NCBI GenBank assembly: GCA_965195225.1
Contig: CBDAFL010000057.1
Span: 19,396-83,395, forward strand
DNA length: 64,000 bases
DNA from: JAHIKV01 sp965195225
Lineage (GTDB): Bacteria; Planctomycetota; Planctomycetia; Pirellulales; Thermoguttaceae
Direction: 5' to 3'
Within the stretch, counting starts at the first letter, position 1. Every line of letters starts with the position of its first letter. Positions 1-8,134 of the stretch are shown here, piece after piece. The translations under genes were made by a program, and so were the position numbers. The notes beneath the pieces are model-generated. The model saw nothing but the letters and a program-made list of their open reading frames with translations, was not told the origin of the DNA and did no database searches.

Positions 1-1006
1 ACGAGTAAGCGAACGTGCCCGGTTCGCGGCGGATTGTCTGCCAAGCCTCGTCGTATGCCAGCCGATCGGCAGCGATTTCATTGCCTGGACGGCGTTGCTC
101 CCACTCGGCGTTGAACCGGTCGGCCCGCCACACGTCGCCCCATTGGCCCGAGCGGAGCCACCGATAGAACTCGGGGTTGTTGGCCAGCAGCAGCGTGTAT
201 CCGCCGTGCGTGGTGGTGGCGATCGGCCGGCCGAATTGCAATTGATTGCGGATAACCCAAGGACTAAGCACGACCGCCGCGCCGAGCGCGAAGGCCGCGG
301 GAAGGCGGAGATTGCTAAAAACTCTTCCGGGGGATGTTAGCCCCCGGCTATTCTTGTTTTGCAACAACCAGAATACGGTGCCTACGGCTATTATCCAGAG
401 CAGCAGCGTCGGCCGGCAGAGCGCGCCAAGGGCCAGTACGGCTCCGGCAAGCATGGCGGCCGGAACCGACCGTTTTCCTACCCAAGTCAGCGCGATCAAT
501 CCGACGACGGCCAGCAGCACGGCCGATGTTTCGGTCATGATTTGCGTCGATTGGAACAGCAGGATCGGATCGCAGGCGACCAGCAGCGCGGCGATGGCCG
601 CGGCGCGGCGACCCAATCCCCACCAGTTCCCCAACACGAAAACCAACCCCACGGTGGCCGTACCGAGAATCACGTGCAAAACTCCGATGGCCAAGCGGCA
701 GTAATCGCCCGCGACCACGCAGCCGGTCAACAGTATTGGATAAAGCGGCGGACGAAATGCCGTGGGCGTCGCTCCGTGGCCAAAAGTGCCGTGCTCGACG
801 AGATTTTCCGCCAGCCGCCGATAATCGTCCGTATCGGCCGTCAGCGCATCCGGAGTACACAGCAGCACACCGCCGCGGACCAGCAATGTCAGTAAGAGAA
901 GGGTGAAGAGAGAAGAGAGAAGAGAGAACGAGGGAAAGCGAGGAGCGACACATGGCGGGTTTTCCTCTTCTCTCTTCTCTCTTCTCTCTTCTCTTTTCTG
1001 TTCCAT
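1..1006 (-). CDS. Family-39-type glycosyltransferase, 5' part (runs off left edge)
   Basis: An open frame of 335 codons starts at the ATG at 1006-1004 and is still open at base 1, so the C-terminus is missing. It reads as a polytopic membrane glycosyltransferase of the ArnT/PMT (GT39) type, which moves sugars from a lipid carrier on the outer face of the membrane. Seen: a first membrane segment rich in Leu, the acidic loop TADTDDYRRLAENL, the hallmark FRPPLYPILL soon after, then at least five further hydrophobic segments with the RPTLLLW motif. The first ~35 residues (MEQKREERREKREE...) are encoded by a heptad repeat, so the true start could lie slightly downstream. A palindromic repeat at 328-353 is read in frame as NSRGLTSPG. 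No Shine-Dalgarno is visible. Family call is firm; substrate unknown. Confidence 0.8.
   Translation of the reverse strand, partial: MEQKREERREKREEENPPCVAPRFPSFSLLSSLFTLLLLTLLVRGGVLLCTPDALTADTDDYRRLAENLVEHGTFGHGATPTAFRPPLYPILLTGCVVAGDYCRLAIGVLHVILGTATVGLVFVLGNWWGLGRRAAAIAALLVACDPILLFQSTQIMTETSAVLLAVVGLIALTWVGKRSVPAAMLAGAVLALGALCRPTLLLWIIAVGTVFWLLQNKNSRGLTSPGRVFSNLRLPAAFALGAAVVLSPWVIRNQLQFGRPIATTTHGGYTLLLANNPEFYRWLRSGQWGDVWRADRFNAEWEQRRPGNEIAADRLAYDEAWQTIRREPGTFAYS
328..353. repeat. GC-rich palindromic repeat inside the glycosyltransferase gene
   Basis: CCGGGGGATGTTAGCCCCCG forms a short hairpin and is followed by GCTATTCTTG. A close relative, with loop CAGTT, lies at 27798-27816 followed by GCTATTTG, and a related pair lies at 38512-38563. 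It is in frame within the minus-strand gene. Confidence 0.6.
904..1000. repeat. Inverted heptad array (AGAGAAG / CTTCTCT)
   Basis: Left arm of AGAGAAG-type heptads near 905-936 and right arm of CTTCTCT heptads at 963-998, mutually reverse-complementary and separated by about 27 bases. It overlaps the 5' coding end of the glycosyltransferase gene. Confidence 0.8.
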
Positions 1007-1032
1007 GACGAGTTGAGTTCTCCGCGTTTAAT

Positions 1033-3426
1033 TTATTGTTGCAGCGAATATAGCAGGACGTTCAGTCCGATCCGGGCGGCGTCTTCGCGGGTATAGCCGC
1101 GACAATCGAGCGTGGCGTGTTTCTCCAGCGCGCAACTCAGATCGAAGGGAGAAAAGACCACGCCCCAGCGGTCGCCGAACTTGATGCCTTCCAGGTCGGG
1201 CGGGACTTTGCGTATCTTGTCCTTCAGCGGCTGGCCTTCCCCGGCCGACTCGGGGTCGCGGCGCGAAACGATCCGCAGGTCGGCCCCGCCGTACTTCGTG
1301 CTCAGCAGCGGATCGTCTGGTGGGATGCGTTCAAGTTTCCGGTCGGGAAAAATCTTCCTCATTTCGCGTCGGAACGACTCGCTGAACGCCCGGCTGGCGC
1401 AGATCGAGTCGGCCAGCACCATCCCGCCGCGTTCGATGTACAGTTTCAGCCGCTTGCGTTCGGCGTCGGTCAGCCGGAAGGCGCTCCGCCCATGCATGAA
1501 CACCAGATGGTGATCCAGCAGGGCGTCGTCGGTAATGGCCAGCGGCTTCTCGTGGACGTGTGTTCGAAGCCGCAATTGGTCGGCGGCGGCGTCCATCAGG
1601 TTGACGATTGCCCTTGGAGCGGAGTTGCATCCACCGGGATGTCGAAGCGTGGCAACGTACAACCGGCCGCGTTCGATCCGGTCGCCTGCCCGGCGAGTAG
1701 TCTTCGGCAGGAAGAAATCCTCCTTGGACTTCAGTTCCCGATTGGTGGCGTAGGCCAGGATGTTGATACCCAGCGCCATCGCGGCGTCGATCTGTTCCTG
1801 GACCACTCGGCTATATTTTTCCCCCCGTCCCGGGCGCGACAACTCCCAGAGGCAGGAAAGCGAAGGCCGAGGATTGCCCGGCGGGTCTACCGGGGCATAG
1901 ATTAGGCTCGTGCGGCAGCCGAACTCGACGCCCCAGAGCGGCCGCAATTGACGCGGATCGACTTTCTCCTCGGCGTACCAGATTGGGTGCTCCGGCTCGA
2001 GCAGCCGCAGTTTGTATTCCGGCTCGGGAAAAACCTGCCGCATCAATTTTCGGAAGCCGCGGTCGAAGCCGGTCTCGCCACAATACCCTTCGGCCAGCAG
2101 GAATCCGCCTCGGTCGAGGTAATCGCGGAGTTTTTGGGCCAGTTTCGTTTGCTCGGCGGGCTTTTTGGGCAACGGGCTTCGGCTGCCGCAAAGGTAAAGC
2201 ACCGGCGTCTGCAACAGGTCTTCGACCGTGGCCAACCGCAGATCGATCACCTGCCAGGTCATGTCCCGCTTCCAGCCACGCTCAACGTAGTCGGTCAGAT
2301 TGGCCACGTCGCCGCGGTGCCGGTTCCAATCGTTGCCCGCGCCGTGTTGCAGTTTTCCCAACAGCACGGGCCAGCGCCCCTTGGATAGAAACAGCAGGGC
2401 GAACGAAGTGCCGACGACGGGTTGCGTTTCCGCGCCGCCCGTGCCGGTCCAAAATCCCGACAGCCCGTCTTGCCGGCGGATCAACATCTCGGCCCCTTCG
2501 CGGTACCAGTCGGCGCGGTTTGACTGCCCCTGTCGTGAAGACAGCGGTATAAACCGCCTCGCGGTTAGCCGGCCAGCCCGCTCGAGACCGTAAAGATAGT
2601 AGAGCAGCCAGACTTGGCCGCCTGGATTGCGGCTGATGGAGTAGCGTTGTCCGAGCCATCGCAGTCCGTTTTCGATACGGTCGGCAACGTCGTCCTCACC
2701 GCCCGGGCAACAGTCGATCCGCTCGCCAACCACCCGCGCGTCGCTGGCGCTTACTCGGCCCGAGGCGATCACCAGCGAGGTGATTCCCGCGCAGGTCATG
2801 CTTCCGGTGCCTGGCTGTCTCAGCTTGTATCCCCAGGAGCCGTCCGCGTTTTGGGATCCCTTTCCACTCCAATAATTTTTAGCCAATAGCCAGGTTCGGG
2901 AATTCGCCGGCACTCCGACCCGTTCCGCCTCGTGGAGCGCCAACAGCGCGAATTGGGCATTCGAGTTGTCCCCCTCGTCGCCGCAACCGGGGCAGGTCGA
3001 ATAGGTCCACGCGCCTTTGTACGGGCCGGCGGCGATTTGGTTGCCTTCGAGCCACTTCACGTTGCCGCGGATGAGCAGGCGGTCTTTTTCCGGCTCGGCG
3101 CGGGCAAAAACCATCGTTTGCAACGCGACGACGTAGGTTTTATCGGACTTGATCTTGCGGAGGTAACTTAGCGCCTTTTGCATTGATTCGTCTTCCGGCC
3201 CGACGCCGGAGTTCAACAATGCCAAGGTGCTAAGCGCGCTGATACCCCCCTCGAATCCGAGGGCTTCAATCCACGAGCCGTCGGCGCGTTGCTGCCCCTT
3301 GAGGTAATTCACCCCGCGATCAATCGCCTTTCGGACCTGCTCGGCGGTGAGTTCCGCCTGCACAGTCCCTACAATCGCCCCGAACGACCAGACGGCAAGC
3401 ACGGCAACGGTCGCCAGACGCATCAT
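1033..3426 (-). CDS. Secreted terpene-cyclase-fold protein with two DUF4159 domains
   Basis: 797 residues. A signal peptide ends near residue 24 (GTVQA). Residues ~25-340 hold prenyltransferase/squalene-oxidase-type repeats (QRADGSWIE, NADGSWGYK), an alpha-alpha barrel fold. Two DUF4159-like segments follow: about 390-545 (contains YLDRGGFLLAEGYCGE) and about 600-797 (contains YIERGGMVLADSICAS); both have the 'make the table empty, gather into the gap' glutamine-amidotransferase-like look of that family. No reaction can be assigned. It is divergent from the MoxR/DUF58/BatA/VWA cluster starting at 3646; DUF4159 proteins are commonly found next to such clusters in planctomycetes, so a shared envelope role is inferred. 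The single ATG start at 3426 fits the signal peptide. Confidence 0.8.
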   Translation of the reverse strand: MMRLATVAVLAVWSFGAIVGTVQAELTAEQVRKAIDRGVNYLKGQQRADGSWIEALGFEGGISALSTLALLNSGVGPEDESMQKALSYLRKIKSDKTYVVALQTMVFARAEPEKDRLLIRGNVKWLEGNQIAAGPYKGAWTYSTCPGCGDEGDNSNAQFALLALHEAERVGVPANSRTWLLAKNYWSGKGSQNADGSWGYKLRQPGTGSMTCAGITSLVIASGRVSASDARVVGERIDCCPGGEDDVADRIENGLRWLGQRYSISRNPGGQVWLLYYLYGLERAGRLTARRFIPLSSRQGQSNRADWYREGAEMLIRRQDGLSGFWTGTGGAETQPVVGTSFALLFLSKGRWPVLLGKLQHGAGNDWNRHRGDVANLTDYVERGWKRDMTWQVIDLRLATVEDLLQTPVLYLCGSRSPLPKKPAEQTKLAQKLRDYLDRGGFLLAEGYCGETGFDRGFRKLMRQVFPEPEYKLRLLEPEHPIWYAEEKVDPRQLRPLWGVEFGCRTSLIYAPVDPPGNPRPSLSCLWELSRPGRGEKYSRVVQEQIDAAMALGINILAYATNRELKSKEDFFLPKTTRRAGDRIERGRLYVATLRHPGGCNSAPRAIVNLMDAAADQLRLRTHVHEKPLAITDDALLDHHLVFMHGRSAFRLTDAERKRLKLYIERGGMVLADSICASRAFSESFRREMRKIFPDRKLERIPPDDPLLSTKYGGADLRIVSRRDPESAGEGQPLKDKIRKVPPDLEGIKFGDRWGVVFSPFDLSCALEKHATLDCRGYTREDAARIGLNVLLYSLQQ

Positions 3427-3645
3427 GCGGAACTCCCTCCAGCCGATTGCCGAAAAAACGGTGTGAATGTGACCATAAACATCTTAGAATTAAGCAGTTA
3501 AGTCGGCAACCACCCGATGCCGGCCCTGGGTGGTTTCGTCGGCCGCATGTAGAATGATAACATTATAAAACGTGCGAAACCGCAAGCGGTCCCGAACCCC
3601 GAGTCCCGATCCCCCGAACCCGAGTCCCGAACCCCGAACCCCCCA
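3427..3645. other. Divergent spacer with a heptad array
   Basis: The 219-base region between divergent genes. It contains the dispersed palindrome CCGCAAGCGG at 3579-3588 and an AT-rich patch near 3555-3570. From 3594 to 3643 it holds a single-arm heptad array of consensus YCCCGAR ending three bases before the moxR ATG. No classical Shine-Dalgarno is seen for moxR. Confidence 0.6.
3594..3643. repeat. Heptad array YCCCGAR before moxR
   Basis: About seven degenerate copies (TCCCGAA, CCCCGAG, TCCCGAT...) with 7-bp spacing and two one-base slips. The array abuts the start codon at 3646. Confidence 0.75.
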
Positions 3646-4665
3646 ATGTCCGTGAAACCGCGAAACCTCGGCGACGTGTTGCAGGAGTTCAGCCAGCACC
3701 GCCGCCTGATGCAGGAAGAATTACAAAAAGTCATCGTCGGTCAGACCGACGTGATCGAGCAGATGTTCGCCGCCATTTTCACCCGCGGCCATTGTCTTTT
3801 GGTCGGCGTTCCGGGGCTGGCCAAGACGCTGCTGGTTAGCACGTTGGCCCGCATCCTCGACGTGCAGTTCAAGCGGATCCAATTCACGCCCGACCTGATG
3901 CCCTCGGACATCACCGGCACGAACGTGCTGGAGGAGGACGATCGCGGCCGGCGTGATTTCCGCTTCGTCCAGGGTCCGGTGTTCACCAACATCCTGCTGG
4001 CCGACGAGATCAACCGCACACCGCCGAAGACCCAGGCCGCGCTGTTGCAAGCGATGCAGGAGCGGGAAGTGACCGTCGGGCAAGAGACCTATCCGTTGCC
4101 CGACCCATTTTTCACCATCGCCACGCAGAACCCGATCGAACAGGAAGGGACATACCCGTTGCCCGAGGCCCAGTTGGATCGCTTTATGTTCAACATCAAG
4201 GTCGATTACCCATCGGCCGAGGAGGAGCAGCGGATCCTGGCCACCACCACCCGCGGCGAGCGCCCCGAGGTCCACAAGGTTCTTTCGGGCAAGGCGATCG
4301 TCAACCTGCAAAATCTGGTGGGCAAGGCGGCCGTCAGCGAGTACATCGTGCAATACGTCTCGCGGCTGGTCCGCTCCACTCGGCCCAAAGACCCCTCGGC
4401 GCCCGAGTTCGTCCGCGAACTGGTCGATTGGGGCGCCGGTCCCCGCGCCGGTCAGTTTTTGATCCAGGGAGGCAAGGCATTGGCGGCGATGGACGCCCGG
4501 TTCTCCGTCTCGATCGAGGACGTGCAGAAAATAGCCATCCCGGTTTTGCGCCACCGCATCAGCACAAACTTTCAAGCCCAAGCCGAGGGCATGACCAACG
4601 AGGACATCATCGAACGTCTGATCCGCGAGACCCCGCCGCCGGTAATACCAAAGTATGAAAAATAG
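3646..4665 (+). CDS. MoxR family AAA+ ATPase
   Basis: 339 residues, the usual length for a MoxR (AAA_3) protein. Walker A is GVPGLAKT at residues 54-61, Walker B is ILLADEI at 116-122, and the sensor-1 stretch TIATQNP lies near 155. MoxR ATPases act as chaperone-like remodelers for partner VWA-domain proteins; the next genes encode a DUF58 protein and two VWA/BatA-type membrane proteins, the classical partner set (Bacteroides 'Bat' aerotolerance cluster). The last G of the stop codon begins the heptad array that separates it from the DUF58 gene, so both genes are probably on one transcript. The start at 3646 follows the YCCCGAR heptads and matches the family N-terminus. Confidence 0.95.
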   Translation: MSVKPRNLGDVLQEFSQHRRLMQEELQKVIVGQTDVIEQMFAAIFTRGHCLLVGVPGLAKTLLVSTLARILDVQFKRIQFTPDLMPSDITGTNVLEEDDRGRRDFRFVQGPVFTNILLADEINRTPPKTQAALLQAMQEREVTVGQETYPLPDPFFTIATQNPIEQEGTYPLPEAQLDRFMFNIKVDYPSAEEEQRILATTTRGERPEVHKVLSGKAIVNLQNLVGKAAVSEYIVQYVSRLVRSTRPKDPSAPEFVRELVDWGAGPRAGQFLIQGGKALAAMDARFSVSIEDVQKIAIPVLRHRISTNFQAQAEGMTNEDIIERLIRETPPPVIPKYEK

Positions 4666-4782
4666 TGGAGAGTGGAGAGTGGAGAGTGGAGAGTCCGAAT
4701 AGATGCTATCCACTATCCACTATCCACTATCCACTATCCACTATCCACTATCCACTATCCACTATCCACTATCCACTATCCA
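4665..4782. repeat. Inverted heptad array with 11 perfect CTATCCA units
   Basis: Left arm: four perfect GTGGAGA units at 4665-4692. Right arm: eleven perfect CTATCCA units at 4706-4782, whose last A is the first base of the DUF58 start codon. The arms are reverse-complementary at about 6 of 7 positions, so the transcript could form a long hairpin ending at the start codon. Confidence 0.95.
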
Positions 4783-5678
4783 TGTCCACCGCCGAAAAAT
4801 ACCTGAAGCCCGAAGTGATCCGCCAGATCAAGCGGCTGGACCTGCGCGCGCAATTTATCGTGAAGGGTTTCTTGCAAGGGCTGCACGCTAGCCCGTTCCA
4901 CGGCTTTTCGGTCGAGTTCAGCGAACACCGCAAGTACACGCCCGGCGACGACCCCAAGGACATCGACTGGCTGGTCTACGCCAAGACCGACAAGTATTAC
5001 GTCAAGAAGTTCGAGGCCGAGACGAACGTCACCGGCTATCTGGTGATGGACCTGAGCCGCTCGATGGGCTACACCTATCGGCAGGAACTGACCAAGTTCG
5101 ACTACGCCATCTGTCTGGCCGCGGCGCTGTGTTACCTGATGGTCCATCAGCAAGACCCGGTCGGCCTGCTCACCTTCGACCAGAAGATTCGCCACAGCCT
5201 GCGTCCCAAGGCGCGGCGGAGACAGATCGGCGACGTGCTCTCGCTGTTGGCCAACCTCAAGCCGGAGGGCGAGACGGACATCGCGCAGAGCCTCGTCCAA
5301 GTGGCGGCCATGCTCCGGCACACCAGTCTGGTGATGGTTTTCTCCGATCTGTTGGCCGACCCCGAGCCGGTCATGCAATCGCTCTACCGGCTGCGGCACG
5401 GCGGGCACGACGTAATCCTCTTCCACGTGCTGGACGAGGCCGAGGTCAATTTCCCATTCCGAGGCATGGTCGAGTTCGAGGAACCAGAGAGCCGGCAGCT
5501 AATGACCCTCGACGCCGACGGCTTCCGCGGCGCGTACCTCTCCGAGGTCGAGTCGTTCCGCGAAAACTATCGCCGCGAGTGCTATCAGGCCGGGGTGGAC
5601 TACGTGCCGCTGGACACCAGCATGCGCTTCGACCGGGCGCTGGGGGAATACTTGATGCGGCGGAGCGAGCGGGGGTAA
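4782..5678 (+). CDS. DUF58 domain-containing protein
   Basis: 298 residues from the ATG at 4782. The frame stays open upstream through the heptads (encoding YPLSTIH repeats), but that extension is repeat-derived and unlike the family. Seen: the family core GDDPKDIDWLVYAKTDKYYV, then a VWA-like fold with VMDLSRSMGYT, which retains a DxSRSM-like metal-site motif. DUF58 proteins are partners of MoxR ATPases, and the gene follows moxR directly. It lacks a membrane segment, so it is probably cytosolic or peripheral. The next gene is 256 bases away on the same strand. There is no Shine-Dalgarno because the CTATCCA array occupies the leader. Confidence 0.92.
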   Translation: MSTAEKYLKPEVIRQIKRLDLRAQFIVKGFLQGLHASPFHGFSVEFSEHRKYTPGDDPKDIDWLVYAKTDKYYVKKFEAETNVTGYLVMDLSRSMGYTYRQELTKFDYAICLAAALCYLMVHQQDPVGLLTFDQKIRHSLRPKARRRQIGDVLSLLANLKPEGETDIAQSLVQVAAMLRHTSLVMVFSDLLADPEPVMQSLYRLRHGGHDVILFHVLDEAEVNFPFRGMVEFEEPESRQLMTLDADGFRGAYLSEVESFRENYRRECYQAGVDYVPLDTSMRFDRALGEYLMRRSERG

Positions 5679-5934
5679 TGCGTTTAGCCCCGGCGTCCAC
5701 GCCGGGAATTTATCGTGAACCGTGTGATCGTTTGCACAACGACGACTAACCGCTTGCGGCTTCGCAATCGAGCTGTTACGTCATGAATCAATTTGATCCC
5801 ATCATCAACTGGTCGTTTGTCGCGGACGCGGAGCGTCCGGTCAGTGCGTTCCCACGCGGAGCATGGGAACGAGCATGGTCAAATACTCCCGAATCCCGTC
5901 CCTCGTCCCCCGTCCCCCGCCCCTCGCCCCTCCC
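5679..5934. other. Spacer with three dispersed palindromes and a heptad array
   Basis: It contains TTTAGCCCCGGCGTCCACGC (5683-5702, relative at 49891-49918), CCGCTTGCGG near 5750, GGACGCGGAGCGTCC near 5824-5838, and the hairpin GTTCCCACGCGGAGCATGGG at 5848-5867 (relative at 26645). It ends with C-rich heptads (CCTCGTC/CCCCGTC type) at 5898-5934 that touch the next start codon. No gene is seen. Confidence 0.6.
5898..5934. repeat. Heptad array CCYCGYC before the BatA-like gene
   Basis: Five degenerate C-rich heptads (CCTCGTC, CCCCGTC, CCCCGCC, CCTCGCC, CCTCCC) run directly into the ATG at 5935. Confidence 0.7.
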
Positions 5935-8067
5935 ATGACCTTCGTCCATTTATCACTCTTGGCCGGGACCGCGCTTGTGGCGCTGCCGATCGTGCTGCAT
6001 CTGATCATGCGGCGTCGGCCGACGCGGCTGGAGTTTCCGGCGCTGAGGTTCATCCAGAAGCGGCACGACGCGAACCGGCGTCGGCTCCGGCTGCGCCACT
6101 TGCTGCTACTGCTGCTCCGGGCGGCGGCGATCGCGCTGCTGGCCTTCGCGCTGGCCCGGCCCAGCGTTAAATTGCCCGGCGCGACCGGCACCCAGGAGGC
6201 CCCGGTGGCCGCGGCGCTGGTCTTCGACGCCGCGCCGCATACGCAATATCGGCACGAGAACCAGACCCGGCTCGAGGCCGCCGGGGACCTTGGCCAGTGG
6301 CTGTTGACGCAATTGCCCGAGCAGAGCGAGATCGCGGTGCTCGATACGCGGTTGGGGTCGGCCGCCGCGTTTTCGCCCGACCGGGGTGCGGCCAAGGATC
6401 GGATCTCGCGGCTGATAAGCGTGGCCAACTCGCGGTCCTTGCCCGAAACACTGGTGGCCGCCGCGAAACTCTTGAAACAGAGCGGCCTGCCGCGGAAAGA
6501 GATTTACGTCTTTACGGACCTGTCGCGCGGCTCGTGGCCGCTGAAACAGTCCGCCGCGCTGCAAAAACAGATCGAGGCAATTGGCGGCTGCGGCGTGTAC
6601 GTCGTGGACGTGGGCGTTGCGGACCCGACCGATTATGGTCTAGGTGAGACGCGGCTATCGGCCGAAGTCCTCTCCAGCAACGGCACGCTGGGGATCGAGA
6701 GCGGCCTTTCGTGCGTCGGCCAGTCCGCCAAACGCGGCGTCGAACTGTATCTGTTGGACGACGACGGCAAACCGCAAAAGCGGAGCGAGCAGAGCGTCGA
6801 AGCCGCGCCGGGAGAGCTACGGCCGGTAGAGTTCCGCATCGGAGGGCTGGAGCCGGGTACGCATCAAGGGTTCTTGCGGATCGTCGGCCAGGATGGACTG
6901 GAAGCGGACGACTCGCGATATTTCACCTTCGAGGTCAAGCCGGCGTGGCGGCTGCTGCTGGCCGCGCCGAAGCCGGCCGAGCGGTACACCCTGTTCCTCG
7001 CCGAGGCGCTGGCCCCGGAAGTTTATCGCCGCCGCGGCGTGGCCCGGTTCGATTGCGACACATGCGACCTGGACTCAGTGGCCGAGCGGCCGTTGGACGA
7101 TTATGCCGCCGTATGTCTGTTGGACCCGACACCGCTCAAACCAGTCTTGTGGAAGAAGCTGGCCGATTACGCCGCGGAAGGACACGGCGTGGCGATCTTT
7201 CTCGGCCGCAACGCTTTGCCGCTCGATTCGTTCAACCAACCGCAAGCGCAGGAATTGCTACCGGGCAAATTGCTCCGCCAGGCGCGTCGCCCCGACGGCG
7301 AGCTGCACTTGGCCGCGCGCGATTTCCAGCACCCGATTCTCTCGGTCTTCCGCGGCCGCTCCGGTTCGGTTCCCTGGGAAATGTTCCCGGTGTTCCGCTA
7401 CTGGGAACTCGACCAACCGGCAAAAGGCGTGGGCGTAGTGCTGCCGTTCAACGACGGCCGACCGGCGCTGTTGGAACGCACGGTAGGCCGAGGCCGGGCG
7501 CTGACGATGACCACGCCCGTCTCCGACCGGCCAAATAATAAGCCTTGGAACCTGCTGCCGGTGGGCGAGGCCTGGCCGTTTATGATCCTCGCCAACCGGA
7601 CGGCCTCCTACCTGGTCGGCGGCAGCGAGGAGCATTTCAATTACCTCGCCGGCCAGACGGCCGTTATGCAACTTGATCCGGCCCAACAGCGGCGTGGATA
7701 TCTGCTGTTCACGCCGGACGGCACGAGCACCACCTATCCGGCCGTGCTCGATCGCCGCGAGTTGCCGATAACCACGACCGATCGGGTGGGCAACTACCGG
7801 CTCCTCTCGGGCGGCGAAGGGCAGGTGGATCTCGGCTTCAGCGTCAATTACGCCCCCAAACAGACGCAACTCGAACGCATCACCGAGGGGGAGTTGTCCG
7901 GCGTGTTCGGTCCGGTAAAGTATCGTCTGGATCGGACCCGCCAGCAGATCGACCGCGACATCAGCGCCGGCCGCGTGGGACGGGAGTTGTTTCCGCCTCT
8001 GATCCTGATTGTCGCGTTGATATTGGCGCTGGAATCGTTTGCTTCAAACCGGTTTTACAAGGAGTGA
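5935..8067 (+). CDS. BatA-like membrane protein
   Basis: 710 residues from the ATG at 5935. The N-terminal ~75 residues are the BatA/aerotolerance N-terminal domain: membrane segment LSLLAGTALVALPIVLHLIM, the basic loop RRRPTRLEFPALRFI, then a second segment LLLLLLRAAAIALLAFAL. The bulk is a periplasmic region with a degenerate VWA-like part (EIAVLDTRLG, KEIYVFTDLSRG) and a class-I glutamine-amidotransferase-like part. A C-terminal membrane segment (LFPPLILIVALILALESF) anchors it. Function is inferred from the MoxR/DUF58 context: an envelope complex remodelled by MoxR. The next gene begins 67 bases on. Confidence 0.85.
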   Translation: MTFVHLSLLAGTALVALPIVLHLIMRRRPTRLEFPALRFIQKRHDANRRRLRLRHLLLLLLRAAAIALLAFALARPSVKLPGATGTQEAPVAAALVFDAAPHTQYRHENQTRLEAAGDLGQWLLTQLPEQSEIAVLDTRLGSAAAFSPDRGAAKDRISRLISVANSRSLPETLVAAAKLLKQSGLPRKEIYVFTDLSRGSWPLKQSAALQKQIEAIGGCGVYVVDVGVADPTDYGLGETRLSAEVLSSNGTLGIESGLSCVGQSAKRGVELYLLDDDGKPQKRSEQSVEAAPGELRPVEFRIGGLEPGTHQGFLRIVGQDGLEADDSRYFTFEVKPAWRLLLAAPKPAERYTLFLAEALAPEVYRRRGVARFDCDTCDLDSVAERPLDDYAAVCLLDPTPLKPVLWKKLADYAAEGHGVAIFLGRNALPLDSFNQPQAQELLPGKLLRQARRPDGELHLAARDFQHPILSVFRGRSGSVPWEMFPVFRYWELDQPAKGVGVVLPFNDGRPALLERTVGRGRALTMTTPVSDRPNNKPWNLLPVGEAWPFMILANRTASYLVGGSEEHFNYLAGQTAVMQLDPAQQRRGYLLFTPDGTSTTYPAVLDRRELPITTTDRVGNYRLLSGGEGQVDLGFSVNYAPKQTQLERITEGELSGVFGPVKYRLDRTRQQIDRDISAGRVGRELFPPLILIVALILALESFASNRFYKE

Positions 8068-8070
8068 GGA

Positions 8071-8106
8071 GTTTTTAGTTCTCAGTTTTCAGTTTTTAGT
8101 TTTCAA
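8071..8106. repeat. Heptad array (TTTTCAG type) before the VWA gene
   Basis: TTTTTAG, TTCTCAG, TTTTCAG, TTTTTAG, TTTTCAA at exact 7-base steps, 29 bases before the ATG at 8135. The same unit type reappears at rplA, rplK and fusA. Confidence 0.75.
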
Positions 8107-8134
8107 ATATCAGATCTTCAATTTGCATTTCCCC

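Noticed and set aside
348..953. Minus-strand 201-codon frame near the left edge
   Set aside because: It is one base out of frame with the real glycosyltransferase gene, which is open from 1006 to the edge and shows membrane segments and FRPPLYP.
4706..4782. CTATCCA array considered as a CRISPR or as coding sequence
   Set aside because: The 7-base unit has no spacers, so it is not a CRISPR. The in-frame YPLSTIH translation is unlike DUF58 proteins, and other loci have arrays out of frame.
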